From NCBI RefSeq assembly GCF_000002995.4, contig NW_025062479.1:1-64000 (forward strand): a DNA stretch of 64,000 bases, written 5' to 3'. The position numbers and the translations under genes are program-made. This document shows, piece by piece, positions 1-11,135 of this stretch; position 1 is the first letter of the stretch, and each line of letters opens with the position of its first letter. The notes under the pieces were generated by a model that did no database searches, was not told the DNA's origin, and worked only from the letters and a program-made list of their open reading frames with translations. Source of the DNA: Brugia malayi (lineage: Eukaryota > Nematoda > Chromadorea > Rhabditida > Onchocercidae).

Positions 1-112
1 ATAAGAGGCGCAGTGATAAGAGATAGGTGATAAGATGTGCAGTAATAAGAGGTACGGTGATGAGGTACAGTGATAAGAGGTACGGTGATGAGGTACAGTG
101 ATAAGAGGTACG
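1..112. repeat. End of 15-bp minisatellite (copy 1)
   Basis: Units related to gataagaggtacggt run from the window edge to the GC-rich spacer. They match 8261-8372, so the array must extend to the left of the window. Confidence 0.9.
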
Positions 113-178
113 GGCCGACAGGGGCGGAGCGAAGAGGGCGGGTCCATGGGGGCGTGGCCATGGGGCGTGATCATGTCC
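112..178. other. GC-rich spacer (copy 1)
   Basis: A short, strongly GC-rich stretch between two minisatellites in otherwise AT-rich DNA, with a CpG and GGGCG-rich core around 115-165. The same sequence is at 8372-8438. No gene or known motif recognised. Confidence 0.7.
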
Positions 179-184
179 TTCAAT

Positions 185-306
185 ATTTTCATCATTTCTT
201 CACATATTCCTTTACTTTTTCATCATTTCTTCGCTATTTTCATCATTTCATCACTATTTTCATCATTTCTTCACATATTCCTTCACTATTTTCATCATTT
301 CTTCAC
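185..306. repeat. AT minisatellite (copy 1)
   Basis: Imperfect tandem copies of a roughly 20-bp unit built on tttcatcatttcttcac, with variants ending in atattcc or gctat. It lies between the GC-rich spacer and the first interstitial telomere block. Confidence 0.85.
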
Positions 307-420
307 ATAAGCCTAAGCCTAAGCCTATGCCTAAGTTTGAGCTTAAGCCTAAGCCTAGGTTTGAGCTTAAGCCTGAGCTCAAGCGTAAGCCTAAGACTAA
401 GTTTAAGCCTAAGCCTAAGA
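307..420. repeat. Small interstitial telomere block (copy 1)
   Basis: Degenerate (GCCTAA)n on the + strand, i.e. TTAGGC on the minus strand, the nematode telomere hexamer. Variants (AAGTTT, GAGCTT, AAGACT) keep the 6-bp register. The block and about 120 bp of right flank resemble the right end of the larger block at 1935-2190, so one was copied from the other. Confidence 0.9.
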
Positions 421-1400
421 ATTATTATATTGTTTAAGATTTCAAATGACCACAATGTATGTGACCAGTTCTGCACTATGCGTATATAATAATCAGTTTT
501 TTTATTATTAAATGGTATTTTTTAAAACTTTTAACATTCCTTGAAATTTAGTTCATTCTTACAATTAAAATTAATTTATATTTCAAATTTAAACAATACA
601 TTTATAAAAAACCGATAATTTGAACGGGTATTTGGATGTTAAACTAGAAAAGAAGTCCTGCTAAAATCAAAATTTAATTCCAAGGAATGTTAAAAGTTTT
701 AAAAATTACCATTTAATAAAAAAAAATGGAAAAATTAAAAATTAAAAATTCAATTAATTTTGCTTATTAAATATTGATTAAAACTTAATTATTAAAGTTT
801 ATTTTATTATTCATGCTGATCAATTGACCAACTGTAAATGATTAGTACCCATGTAATGTATATAAATTAATCATTTAAGCTCAAAACACCTAACTTTTTT
901 TAATGAATATATATATTTTAACAGTTTTAACATTTAATTAAAGTAAAATTTGATATTACTAGAAATTGTAGAAAAAAGTCTAGTATACAAAAAAGGTTTT
1001 GATTCATTGCAAATCATAAAACTTTCATAAAATTCTATCTCACGTTTCAAACAAAAATTAATTTTAGCTGCAGAAATGAATTAAATCTACGACAAGTCAA
1101 AAATCTTATTAATTTTGCTTCTCAAATATTAAAAAAAGCTTAGTTATTGAAGTTTATTTTCTTGTTTATGTCAATTGACCACACCGTAACTGACCGTTAC
1201 CCATGCAATGCATAAATTTAATCAATTGTCTTCAAAACAACTAATTTTTTTTTAAATAAATTGATATTTTTTAATAGTTTTAACATTCAATTAAAATCAA
1301 AATTGATAAGGCTAGAAATTATTTCCCCGTTTAATATACAAAAACTTTTGCAAAATATGAAACTTAAAAAACAAAATCAATTTTTAAGATTAGAAATAAA

Positions 1401-2059
1401 GCTTAAGCCTAAGCCTAAGCCTAAGCCTAACCCTAAGCCCAAGCCTAAGTTTAAGTTTAAGCCCAAGTCTAAGCCTAACTCTAAGACTAAGTTTAAGCCT
1501 AAGCCTAACTATACCTAAGCCTATGTCTAAGCCTAAGCTTAAGTTTAAGCCTAATACTAAGCCTAAGCCTAAGCCTCCGTTTATGCCTAAACCTAAGCTT
1601 AAGCCTAATGCCTAAGCCCAAGTCTAAGCCTAACTCTAAGACTAAGTTTAAGCCTAAGCCTAAGCCTAAGCCAAACCTAAGCTTAGAGTCTATGCCTAAG
1701 CATAAGCCTAAACCTAAGCTTAGTGTTTAAGCCTAAGCCTAAGCTTAAGCCTAAGCCTAAGCCTTTGTTTATGCCTAATCCTAAAACTAATGCCTAATCC
1801 TAAGTCTAAGCCTAAGCCTTCGTTTATGCCTAAACCTAAGCCTAAGCCTAAACCTAAGCCCGAGCTTTTGTTTATGCCTAAACCTAAGCCTAATCCTAAG
1901 TCTAAGCCTAAGCCTTCGTTTATGCCTAAACCTAAGCCTAAGCCTATGCCTAAGTTTGAGTTTAAGCCTAAGCTCAAGCCTAAGCCTAAGCCTAAGACTA
2001 GGTTTGAGCTTAAGCCTGAGCTCAAGCCTAAGACTAAGTTTAAGCCTAAGCCTAAGCAT
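1401..2059. repeat. Large interstitial telomere block (copy 1)
   Basis: About 660 bp of degenerate GCCTAA repeats on the + strand with hexamer variants, many in phase. Open frames on both strands (Lys-Pro repeats on +, Leu-Gly or Leu-Arg repeats on -) are products of the 6-bp period, not genes. Confidence 0.95.
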
Positions 2060-2798
2060 TATTATATTGTTTAAGATTTCAAATGACCACAATGTTTGTG
2101 ACCAGTTCCGCACTATGCGTATATAATAATTTTTTTTTATTAAATGGTATTTTTTAAAACTTTTAACATTCCTTGAAATTAAATTTTGATAATAAGAATT
2201 AAAATTAAATTTTATTCCAAATTTAAATTTTGAATTTTTTAAAAATTTTAAAATTTGTAATAGTTTTCTTACATTAAACAAGGAAATTGGTTCTGAATTA
2301 TCAATTTTAATTTTAATTCAGTTCCAAAACTACTAAAAATATTAATTTTTTGAACTTAATTGATTATTTCATATGCATTGTACCAGAGCTGGTCATATAT
2401 TGTATTATCAATTTATAGTTTAAATATTAAAATACGCTTTTGTAAATAAGTTTTGCGCAAAAAATCATCGGCAAAATGATTAAAACTTTCAATTAATCAT
2501 GGTTTTAATTCATTTTAAGAAATAAAAATAAATTTTATTTCAAATTTAAATTTTGAATTCTTTCAAAATCTTAAAATTTGTAGTAGTTTTTGTACATTAA
2601 ACAAGGAAATTGGTTCTAGTTTTTACCATCAGTTTCTATTGGGGTAATTTTGGTATCTTAAAGGCATTTTTTTTTTCCACTCATTAAAATCTCTTGATAA
2701 GTTTGCGGCTATTAATATTGTAACATCTATTGGTTAATTTATTAATAAAATCTATGTTACTGTTGAATATGGCTGAAAACGATTGGGATTGTTCAGTT

Positions 2799-2871
2799 GG
2801 TGTATAGCCCAGCCGGTAGAGCAGCTGGCCTTTTAATCACTATGTTGAGCGTTCGACTCTCGCCAGGACCA
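2799..2871 (+). pseudogene. tRNA-Lys(UUU)-like relic with Pol III A and B boxes (copy 1)
   Basis: The 73-base stretch has a good internal A box (TAGCCCAGCCGG at 2805-2816), an anticodon-like loop cttttaa at 2830-2836 with TTT in the anticodon position, and a B-box-like gttcgactc at 2851-2859. The acceptor, anticodon and T stems do not pair well, so it cannot fold into a normal tRNA. It is best read as a degraded tRNA gene or the head of a tRNA-derived retroposon. It opens a locally GC-richer segment that runs to about 3160. Confidence 0.6.
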
Positions 2872-4613
2872 CACCACTAAAATGTAGGTAATAATCATGG
2901 TTTGGAAGAGGGGTCCCCTTTCACTAGTTTGAAAGGAGAACTCTATCACCAAGAAACCTAGGGATCAGGAAAAAAATTGCTGATGAAGTAAGAATGAGGG
3001 GGGTGCGTGCAGAATTTTCTACTGGTCTTAATTACCCAACCAACAACATACTTTAGTAGAAGTGAGTGGGGAGAGAATGTGTAATCTTTGCATGTATACG
3101 CAAAAAAGGATGTTGTGTATCATTCATCGAGTAACACTCTTTTTCTGCTTTTTTGATCATAAAAAATTTCTAAATTCCAGTTTTACATACTGACAAACAG
3201 GATTTCAAATTCAACTAAATCTTAAATATCTATTTTCCTTTAAATTAATTGCTATTTTTAGCAAATTCAGCACTTAATAAAAATTAAAATTAAATTTTGA
3301 ATTTTATAATGCATATAAAATAATCAGTTACGTTCAAAAAATGAATGTTTTTTTTAATGAATTGCTATTTTAAGTGCTTTTCACACCTAATTAAAATTAA
3401 ATTTGATATTACTAGAATTTATTTCCTTGTTTAATATACAGAAATTCTTACAAATTGTAAGATTTAATTTGAAATAAAAAAAATTTTAATTCTAAAAATG
3501 AATTAAAACCGTTACCAGTTGAAATAACTACGCTAATTAAATATTGTTCAAAACTTATTTATTAAAGTTTTTTTATTGTTTAAACTATCAAATGATCACT
3601 TTATATATGACCAGCTCCGGTGCTATGCATATAAAATAGTTTATTAAATTTAAAAAACTTTTACAAATTGTCAATATCTTTTAATGGTGCATATATAAAT
3701 TTGCAATTGAAATTAATTTTTTGGTCAAAATTAAATTGAAATCTTTACTATTTGCAAATATTATTAATTTTAACATTGTAATTTTGCTCCAAAGTGAATT
3801 TACTAAACTTTCTTTGTGGCATAGATTATCAAATATCCGTAACAAAATGTTTGCAGATCAAGTACAATGCAAATTAAATAATAGATAAAGTTCAAAAATA
3901 TGTATTTTTTTTTTTTATTAATTATATTTTTATGACATTTTTGGCATTCAATTAAAACAGAATTTAGCAAAATTAAAAATTTTTCCGCATTAAATTAAAA
4001 AAGCTATTGATTTTCAGGCGACATTGCAAAAATTATAAAAAAAATAAAGCTATATATTACATTTTTTTAATTCTTCAGAGTTAAGGTTGTTTAGGTCACA
4101 GATATAATTGAAATCTTTGTAAATATGATGGAATTTGTTAATGGTCGATCTTGGATTCAACAATAACAGAATTCTTTTGTTATTTACAGTGGTATCAAGC
4201 ATATCAAAGGTCCTTCAGGAATTGATATTCCATGAAAAATTGCTAGTTTATTATTCGTGTCACTTAAAAACTGTTTGTAATGAAAAATAAAATTTTGGGT
4301 TATGCAAAATGATGGGAAATAATCGAACTGGTTCCTTGAAAAGTATATTCATTTGTGTGTACTTTAGGCTTGCAAAACTGAGTTGGACTGATCGGTTTAT
4401 TCCGGACCTAATTGGACTCTCTGTTTTGCTTTTAGTAAAAAATTTGAAAGAATTATCTTTTTTCAAGATTTAATGAAATTTGAGAGCAATCCACAAGTTT
4501 GAAAGGCAAGATGAGGCATCATGAAAATAACATCGAAGTTTTAGATCCAAACAGGATTTGATTGTATTGATCCTGAAAAGTTTGTGCATCTGCGATTTGA
4601 TTCATTTGAATAG

Positions 4614-5031
4614 CTGGACACACATTCGCAACAAGCATTGCTGATTGAGCTTGATCAATTATATGTGTCCGAATTGGTAAAAATCAGGTACGATTTTTAG
4701 TGTCTTACCTAATCATGCTGTACTAGATTTCAAGGCTTTCTTGTTGTCTTATGTCAGTCATTTTTGTGCTAAAAATTGCGTTTAAGTAATTTTGGATCAA
4801 ATTTTCATGGATAAAAACTTTATTTCTTTCATGTAGTCACTTAAGTATTGTGTCGACTTACATGTAAATGTTTAAATTTTTACCATTTCCCATCATTTTG
4901 CATCATTACAGGAGCAAGAGCAACAATTGATCGATTATCGTCGAAGAAGAAAAATTAAAGGTGAATTTGTTAAACCGATAAAGGAAACTTATGATTGCGT
5001 TGATTCGGATGATTACAGTTTAATTATATAG
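4614..5031 (+). other. Candidate exon pair inside the subtelomeric unit (copy 1)
   Basis: Two open stretches are joined by plausible splice signals in matching phase 0. Exon 4614-4676 (21 codons, after an ...aatag acceptor, donor TTG|GTAAAA) joins exon 4912-5031 (39 codons and stop, after cattacag). The second exon is basic and polar (run of Arg near its residues 10-13, acidic end) and uses codons more evenly than its surroundings. No start codon or upstream exon could be fixed; the frame before 4614 ends in a stop, and similar coding-like frames at 4540-4613 and 5032-5110 are broken. It may be the relic of a captured host gene. The family is not recognised. Confidence 0.25.
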
Positions 5032-5745
5032 AAGATGCTGCAATAATTCACGGCGATGCTGGAAGTGATCAACACACAAGAAAAAAAAATCGAAAGGAAA
5101 TTTAAAAAACTTCATGGATTCAAGAAGGGAAAGGATCTATAATATCTCAATGGAATCTAAGGCAAAATCAAGTTGTTATTTGTTACTTATCACTTTTATA
5201 TATATATATATATATATGTAAAATTCCATGCTGTAGCCAACGGAAATTCAAAGAAAACAGAACCTGATCCTGTACTGGTAAGGCTTTTTCAATTCATTTA
5301 CTATATCGTGCCATACCTTGTACCTTTATTTACCAATACAGAGCCGTTTTAAAATTTACATCCAGTTTCACGCAGCTGTTCAAATTTTCAAAAAATGTCT
5401 TAACTTTAACAACATTGCACCACTTTATAACAAATAAAACATTTTATAAGTTTTTTAGAACGAAAAAGTGCCAAATTATGATTTTTTTTAATGCAAAAAA
5501 CAACTGTAAATATGTAAGTTTTAATATAATTTTATTTAAAAAATGAATTTTACTTACTGATTCGAGCACTAAAACAATTGAAATCTCCCAGTCCATATAA
5601 ATATTAGATATTAGAAACAATAAATTTGGTAAATGATTTCATAAATTCGGTAAATGATTTCAAAATCCTGGCTATGCAAAATTAAAGTCCCTTTTTATTA
5701 CATAAATATTTGAACCTATTGAGCATCTTGATTGACAATATATTT

Positions 5746-7328
5746 AGTGATAAATTTATAATTGACATAAACTGTTATAATATCTCTACTAGCCAAGCCA
5801 ATAAGTGTTAAATTTTTCATCTAATGTTACTCAAGTTTCAAAAGCAGAATTTTATATTTATATTTTTAGCTTAAATTATATTTTTGTCAAATTAATTTTT
5901 TCATTTAAATAAGAAAAGTTTTTATTAAAAATAATTCCATTCAGTATGTAATAGTTTCAAATAATTACAGCTATCAGTTTTACGTAATTTATGCATATTT
6001 TAACAATTTCAGCAGTTTTATGCTTATATTTGAATTTATAATTTTAATTTTGCGCTCAAATCTTTTTTTAGAATAATTGAATCGTGATAGTATGATATTA
6101 TTATCAGAACTATATTTGATAACTTTTAAAAATAACTAATTAATTGATAATTAGTAAAACTGCTATAGAATCCTAATTATTATTGATTAAATCTATTAGA
6201 TTCAAAACATTTGCTGTTAAACTGAATGAAATTATGAGAAATTTAATATGATTTTTTTTTTTTTTTTTTTTTTTGCTCATTAAATCATTAAATGATCAAT
6301 GCCGCATTCTTTAAAAGCATTAATTGATTCAACTGATTTAATCAATATTATCAAATCAGTGTAAATAATTTACCAATATTATCATATCACAATATCAATG
6401 TAATTTAAGTAGATTAAGGATATTAAATGTTAAATTATTTTTATAATATCAATATTCTATCAGTTATAATCAGTGTGACATTTTTGTGACAATTTCTCCT
6501 TTCCTAAATTCATTTGCATTCAAATGAAAGCACTTTTAATGATTTGTTAATTTATCAATTTTTTTTTTTCTTAAACGCTCTTACGCTGATCATACAGCTA
6601 ATTGATAAATAACACATTTCAATTGTTTTGCTGATAAGATATATCAAAATGAACTTTTATAAGATTGATCTGAACATCTTAGCTGAATCATTCATTTATT
6701 TTCAAATTAATTTTTATTATCATAAACAACCAACAATTTAATTCTACTAATTTCATTCTTTGTCTTTCACAGTTTTTTTTTTCCTAAAATTTAATCATTT
6801 CCTATCCATTAAATCAATTAATCTATTTGATAATAATAAATCAATCTTATGTGCAACAAATAATTTTTTTTTTTTTTTATCTCATAAATCGATCTACTGT
6901 TACTCAATAAATCGATTTGAAAATTGATTTATTATTATCAGTGTGTTTCAATCAGCTACAAAAGTGACAAAAAATTTTCACAAACATTTCAAATTTTTCT
7001 GACTTAAAATTTTCAAAATAATTTTTTATCACTTGTGCTTAATTTTTTTTAAAAAAAAAAAAACTTATCTTCTTACATATTTCATCAATTCATAAAATTT
7101 CAAATTTTCATAATAACTTTTTTTTTTTTTGAAAAAAGAAAGAAAAGAAGAAGATGTATAATTGTATTATAATGTAATTTCACATCACCAAAATTATCCT
7201 ATTATAATGAAAAAATCAAATGAAATATTATATCATTGCAAATATATAAATAGCAAATAAAATTAATTATCATAATAAATACGAATTAAAATTTAAAATT
7301 AGAAAAAAAAGAACAATTCATTTTTATT
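5746..7328. other. AT-rich spacer between subtelomeric units
   Basis: Very AT-rich, with long poly-T/poly-A tracts (near 6250, 6860, 7050, 7120) and no supportable ORF. It is not present in copy 2 and leads into the 15-bp minisatellite. Confidence 0.7.
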
Positions 7329-8372
7329 AGTGATAATAACAGATATGGTAATAAGAGATACGGTAAGAAGAGGTACGGTGGGAAAAATGCGGAATAAAAG
7401 GCGCAGTGATAAGAGATAGGTGATAAGATGTACGGTAATAAGAAATACGGTAGCAAGAGGTAGGTAATAAGAGGTACGGTGATAAAAGCCGCAGTGATAA
7501 GAGGTACAGTAATAATAAATACGGTGTTAGGAGGTACAGTGATAATAGGTGCAGTGATAAGAGGTACGGTAAAGAAAGGTACAGTAATAAGAGGTACCAT
7601 AATAAGAGGTACCAAGATAATAGGTACGGTGGTAAGAGGTACAGTGACAAGAGGTACAGTAATAATAAACACGGTGTTAGGAGGTGCAGTGATAATAGGT
7701 ACGGTAACGAAAGGTACAGTGATAAGAGGTACGGTGATAAGAGATACAGTAATAAGAGGTACGGTTACAAGAGGTACAGTGGTAAGAGGTACGGTGATAA
7801 GAGGTACGGTAACAAGAGGTACAGTGGTAAGAGGTACGGTAACAAGAGGTACAGTGGTAAGAGGTACGGTAACAAGAGGTACAGTGGTAAGAGGTACGGT
7901 GGTAAGAAGTACAGTGATAAGAGGTGCCGTGATAAGAGGTACGGTGATAAGAGGTACGGTGATAAGAGGTGCAGTGATAAGAGGTACCATGATAAGAGGT
8001 ACGGTGATAAGAGGTACCATGATAAGAGGTACCGTGATAAGAGGTGCAGTGATAAGAGGTACCATGATAAGAGGTACCATGATAAGAGGTACCATGATAA
8101 GAGGTACCGTGATAGGAGGTGCAGTGATAAGAGGTACCATGATAAGAGGTACGGTGATAAAAGATCATGTGGGCGTGGCAGCGGTGGCGTAAAGACGCTA
8201 ATGAGAGGCGCAGTGATAATAAATACGGTGATAAGACGTACGGTAATAAGAGATACGGTAATAAGAGGCGCAGTGATAAGAGATAGGTGATAAGATGTGC
8301 AGTAATAAGAGGTACGGTGATGAGGTACAGTGATAAGAGGTACGGTGATGAGGTACAGTGATAAGAGGTACG
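7329..8372. repeat. 15-bp minisatellite array
   Basis: About 1 kb of tandem 15-bp units with consensus gataagaggtacggt and variants ending in gcagt, accat or accgt. A 30-bp higher-order unit (aacaagaggtacagt plus ggtaagaggtacggt) is repeated about three times around 7800-7895. The array is interrupted at about 8165-8208 by a GC-rich piece. Because 15 is a multiple of 3, all frames stay open and give artificial pentapeptide-repeat ORFs on both strands; I do not treat these as genes. Confidence 0.95.
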
Positions 8373-8438
8373 GGCCGACAGGGGCGGAGCGAAGAGGGCG
8401 GGTCCATGGGGGCGTGGCCATGGGGCGTGATCATGTCC
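8372..8438. other. GC-rich spacer (copy 2)
   Basis: Same sequence as 112-178. It marks the boundary between the 15-bp array and the AT minisatellite in each higher-order unit. Confidence 0.7.
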
Positions 8439-8444
8439 TTCAAT

Positions 8445-8567
8445 ATTTTCATCATTTCTTCACATATTCCTTTACTTTTTTCATCATTTCTTCGCTATTT
8501 TCATCATTTCATCACTATTTTCATCATTTCTTCACATATTCCTTCACTATTTTCATCATTTCTTCAC
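8445..8567. repeat. AT minisatellite (copy 2)
   Basis: Same array as 185-306, one T longer in a homopolymer near 8481. Confidence 0.85.
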
Positions 8568-8681
8568 ATAAGCCTAAGCCTAAGCCTATGCCTAAGTTTG
8601 AGCTTAAGCCTAAGCCTAGGTTTGAGCTTAAGCCTGAGCTCAAGCGTAAGCCTAAGACTAAGTTTAAGCCTAAGCCTAAGA
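8567..8681. repeat. Small interstitial telomere block (copy 2)
   Basis: Duplicate of 307-420, same orientation. Confidence 0.9.
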
Positions 8682-9658
8682 ATTATTATATTGTTTAAGA
8701 TTTCAAATGACCACAATGTATGTGACCAGTTCTGCACTATGCGTATATAATAATCAGTTTTTTTATTATTAAATGGTATTTTTTAAAACTTTTAACATTC
8801 CTTGAAATTTAGTTCATTCTTACAATTAAAATTAATTTATATTTCAAATTTAAACAATACATTTATAAAAAACCGATAATTTGAACGGGTATTTGGATGT
8901 TAAACTAGAAAAGAAGTCCTGCTAAAATCAAAATTTAATTCCAAGGAATGTTAAAAGTTTTAAAAATTACCATTTAATAAAAAAAAATGGAAAAATTAAA
9001 AATTAAAAATTCAATTAATTTTGCTTATTAAATATTGATTAAAACTTAATTATTAAAGTTTATTTTATTATTCATGCTGATCAATTGACCAACTGTAAAT
9101 GATTAGTACCCATGTAATGTATATAAATTAATCATTTAAGCTCAAAACACCTAACTTTTTTTAATGAATATATATATTTTAACAGTTTTAACATTTAATT
9201 AAAGTAAAATTTGATATTACTAGAAATTGTAGAAAAAAGTCTAGTATACAAAAAAGGTTTTGATTCATTGCAAATCATAAAACTTTCATAAAATTCTATC
9301 TCACGTTTCAAACAAAAATTAATTTTAGCTGCAGAAATGAATTAAATCTACGACAAGTCAAAAATCTTATTAATTTTGCTTCTCAAATATTAAAAAAAGC
9401 TTAGTTATTGAAGTTTATTTTCTTGTTTATGTCAATTGACCACACCGTAACTGACCGTTACCCATGCAATGCATAAATTTAATCAATTGTCTTCAAAACA
9501 ACTAATTTTTTTTTAAATAAATTGATATTTTTTAATAGTTTTAACATTCAATTAAAATCAAAATTGATAAGGCTAGAAATTATTTCCCCGTTTAATATAC
9601 AAAAACTTTTGCAAAATATGAAACTTAAAAAACAAAATCAATTTTAAGATTAGAAATA

Positions 9659-10318
9659 AAGCTTAAGCCTAAGCCTAAGCCTAAGCCTAACCCTAAGCCC
9701 AAGCCTAAGTTTAAGTTTAAGCCCAAGTCTAAGCCTAACTCTAAGACTAAGTTTAAGCCTAAGCCTAACTATACCTAAGCCTATGTCTAAGCCTAAGCTT
9801 AAGTTTAAGCCTAATACTAAGCCTAAGCCTAAGCCTCCGTTTATGCCTAAACCTAAGCTTAAGCCTAATGCCTAAGCCCAAGTCTAAGCCTAACTCTAAG
9901 ACTAAGTTTAAGCCTAAGCCTAAGCCTAAGCCCAAACCTAAGCTTAGAGTCTATGCCTAAGCATAAGCCTAAACCTAAGCTTAGTGTTTAAGCCTAAGCC
10001 TAAGCTTAAGCCTAAGCCTAAGCCTTTGTTTATGCCTAATCCTAAAACTAATGCCTAATCCTAAGTCTAAGCCTAAGCCTTCGTTTATGCCTAAACCTAA
10101 GCCTAAGCCTAAACCTAAGCCCGAGCTTTTGTTTATGCCTAAACCTAAGCCTAATCCTAAGTCTAAGCCTAAGCCTTCGTTTATGCCTAAACCTAAGCCT
10201 AAGCCTATGCCTAAGTTTGAGTTTAAGCCTAAGCTCAAGCCTAAGCCTAAGCCTAAGACTAGGTTTGAGCTTAAGCCTGAGCTCAAGCCTAAGACTAAGT
10301 TTAAGCCTAAGCCTAAGC
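9659..10318. repeat. Large interstitial telomere block (copy 2)
   Basis: Duplicate of 1401-2059, same orientation; differs only by single bases in homopolymer runs. Confidence 0.95.
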
Positions 10319-11062
10319 ATTATTATATTGTTTAAGATTTCAAATGACCACAATGTTTGTGACCAGTTCCGCACTATGCGTATATAATAATTTTTTTTTT
10401 ATTAAATGGTATTTTTTAAAACTTTTAACATTCCTTGAAATTAAATTTTGATAATAAGAATTAAAATTAAATTTTATTCCAAATTTAAATTTTGAATTTT
10501 TTAAAAATTTTAAAATTTGTAATAGTTTTCTTACATTAAACAAGGAAATTGGTTCTGAATTATCAATTTTAATTTTAATTCAGTTCCAAAACTACTAAAA
10601 ATATTAATTTTTTGAACTTAATTGATTATTTCATATGCATTGTACCAGAGCTGGTCATATATTGTATTATCAATTTATAGTTTAAATATTAAAATACGCT
10701 TTTGTAAATAAGTTTTGCGCAAAAAATCATCGGCAAAATGATTAAAACTTTCAATTAATCATGGTTTTAATTCATTTTAAGAAATAAAAATAAATTTTAT
10801 TTCAAATTTAAATTTTGAATTCTTTCAAAATCTTAAAATTTGTAGTAGTTTTTGTACATTAAACAAGGAAATTGGTTCTAGTTTTTACCATCAGTTTCTA
10901 TTGGGGTAATTTTTGGTATCTTAAAGGCATTTTTTTTTTTCCACTCATTAAAATCTCTTGATAAGTTTGCGGCTATTAATATTGTAACATCTATTGGTTA
11001 ATTTATTAATAAAATCTATGTTACTGTTGAATATGGCTGAAAACGATTGGGATTGTTCAGTT

Positions 11063-11135
11063 GGTGTATAGCCCAGCCGGTAGAGCAGCTGGCCTTTTAA
11101 TCACTATGTTGAGCGTTCGACTCTCGCCAGGACCA
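11063..11135 (+). pseudogene. tRNA-Lys(UUU)-like relic (copy 2)
   Basis: Identical to the copy at 2799-2871, carried by the duplicated unit. Same intact A box, near-consensus B box and poorly paired stems. Confidence 0.6.

Larger units (their letters stand above)
1..5745. repeat. Subtelomeric higher-order unit, copy 1 (left end cut by window)
   Basis: This stretch is repeated almost base for base at 8261-14012 (offset 8260 at the left, rising to 8267 at the right). All differences I could find by eye are one-base changes in homopolymer runs, for example the T run near 217 against 8477 and the G run near 2911 against 11174. Homology stops abruptly at 5745/5746, inside an arm of the foldback element described at 13941-14480. 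The unit contains minisatellites, two interstitial telomere blocks, a tRNA-like relic and an exon-like pair, annotated separately. Confidence 0.95.

Noticed and set aside
1720..2281. Long ORFs with Lys-Pro, Leu-Gly or Leu-Arg repeats over the telomere blocks (also 9981-10374)
   Set aside because: They follow directly from the 6-bp telomere hexamer and are open on both strands at once.
2799..2871. Functional tRNA gene
   Set aside because: Acceptor, anticodon and T stems have several mismatches.
3024..3039. Spliced-leader-like sequence ggtcttaattacccaa (also in copy 2)
   Set aside because: It resembles the start of the nematode SL1 leader but has an inserted base, a different 3' half and no GT donor after it.
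7329..8372. CRISPR-like repeated array
   Set aside because: Units are contiguous with no spacers, and the window is eukaryotic.
7286..8421. ORFs of 100-280 codons with pentapeptide repeats on both strands
   Set aside because: Products of the 15-bp minisatellite period; no start context, splice signals or non-repeat domain.
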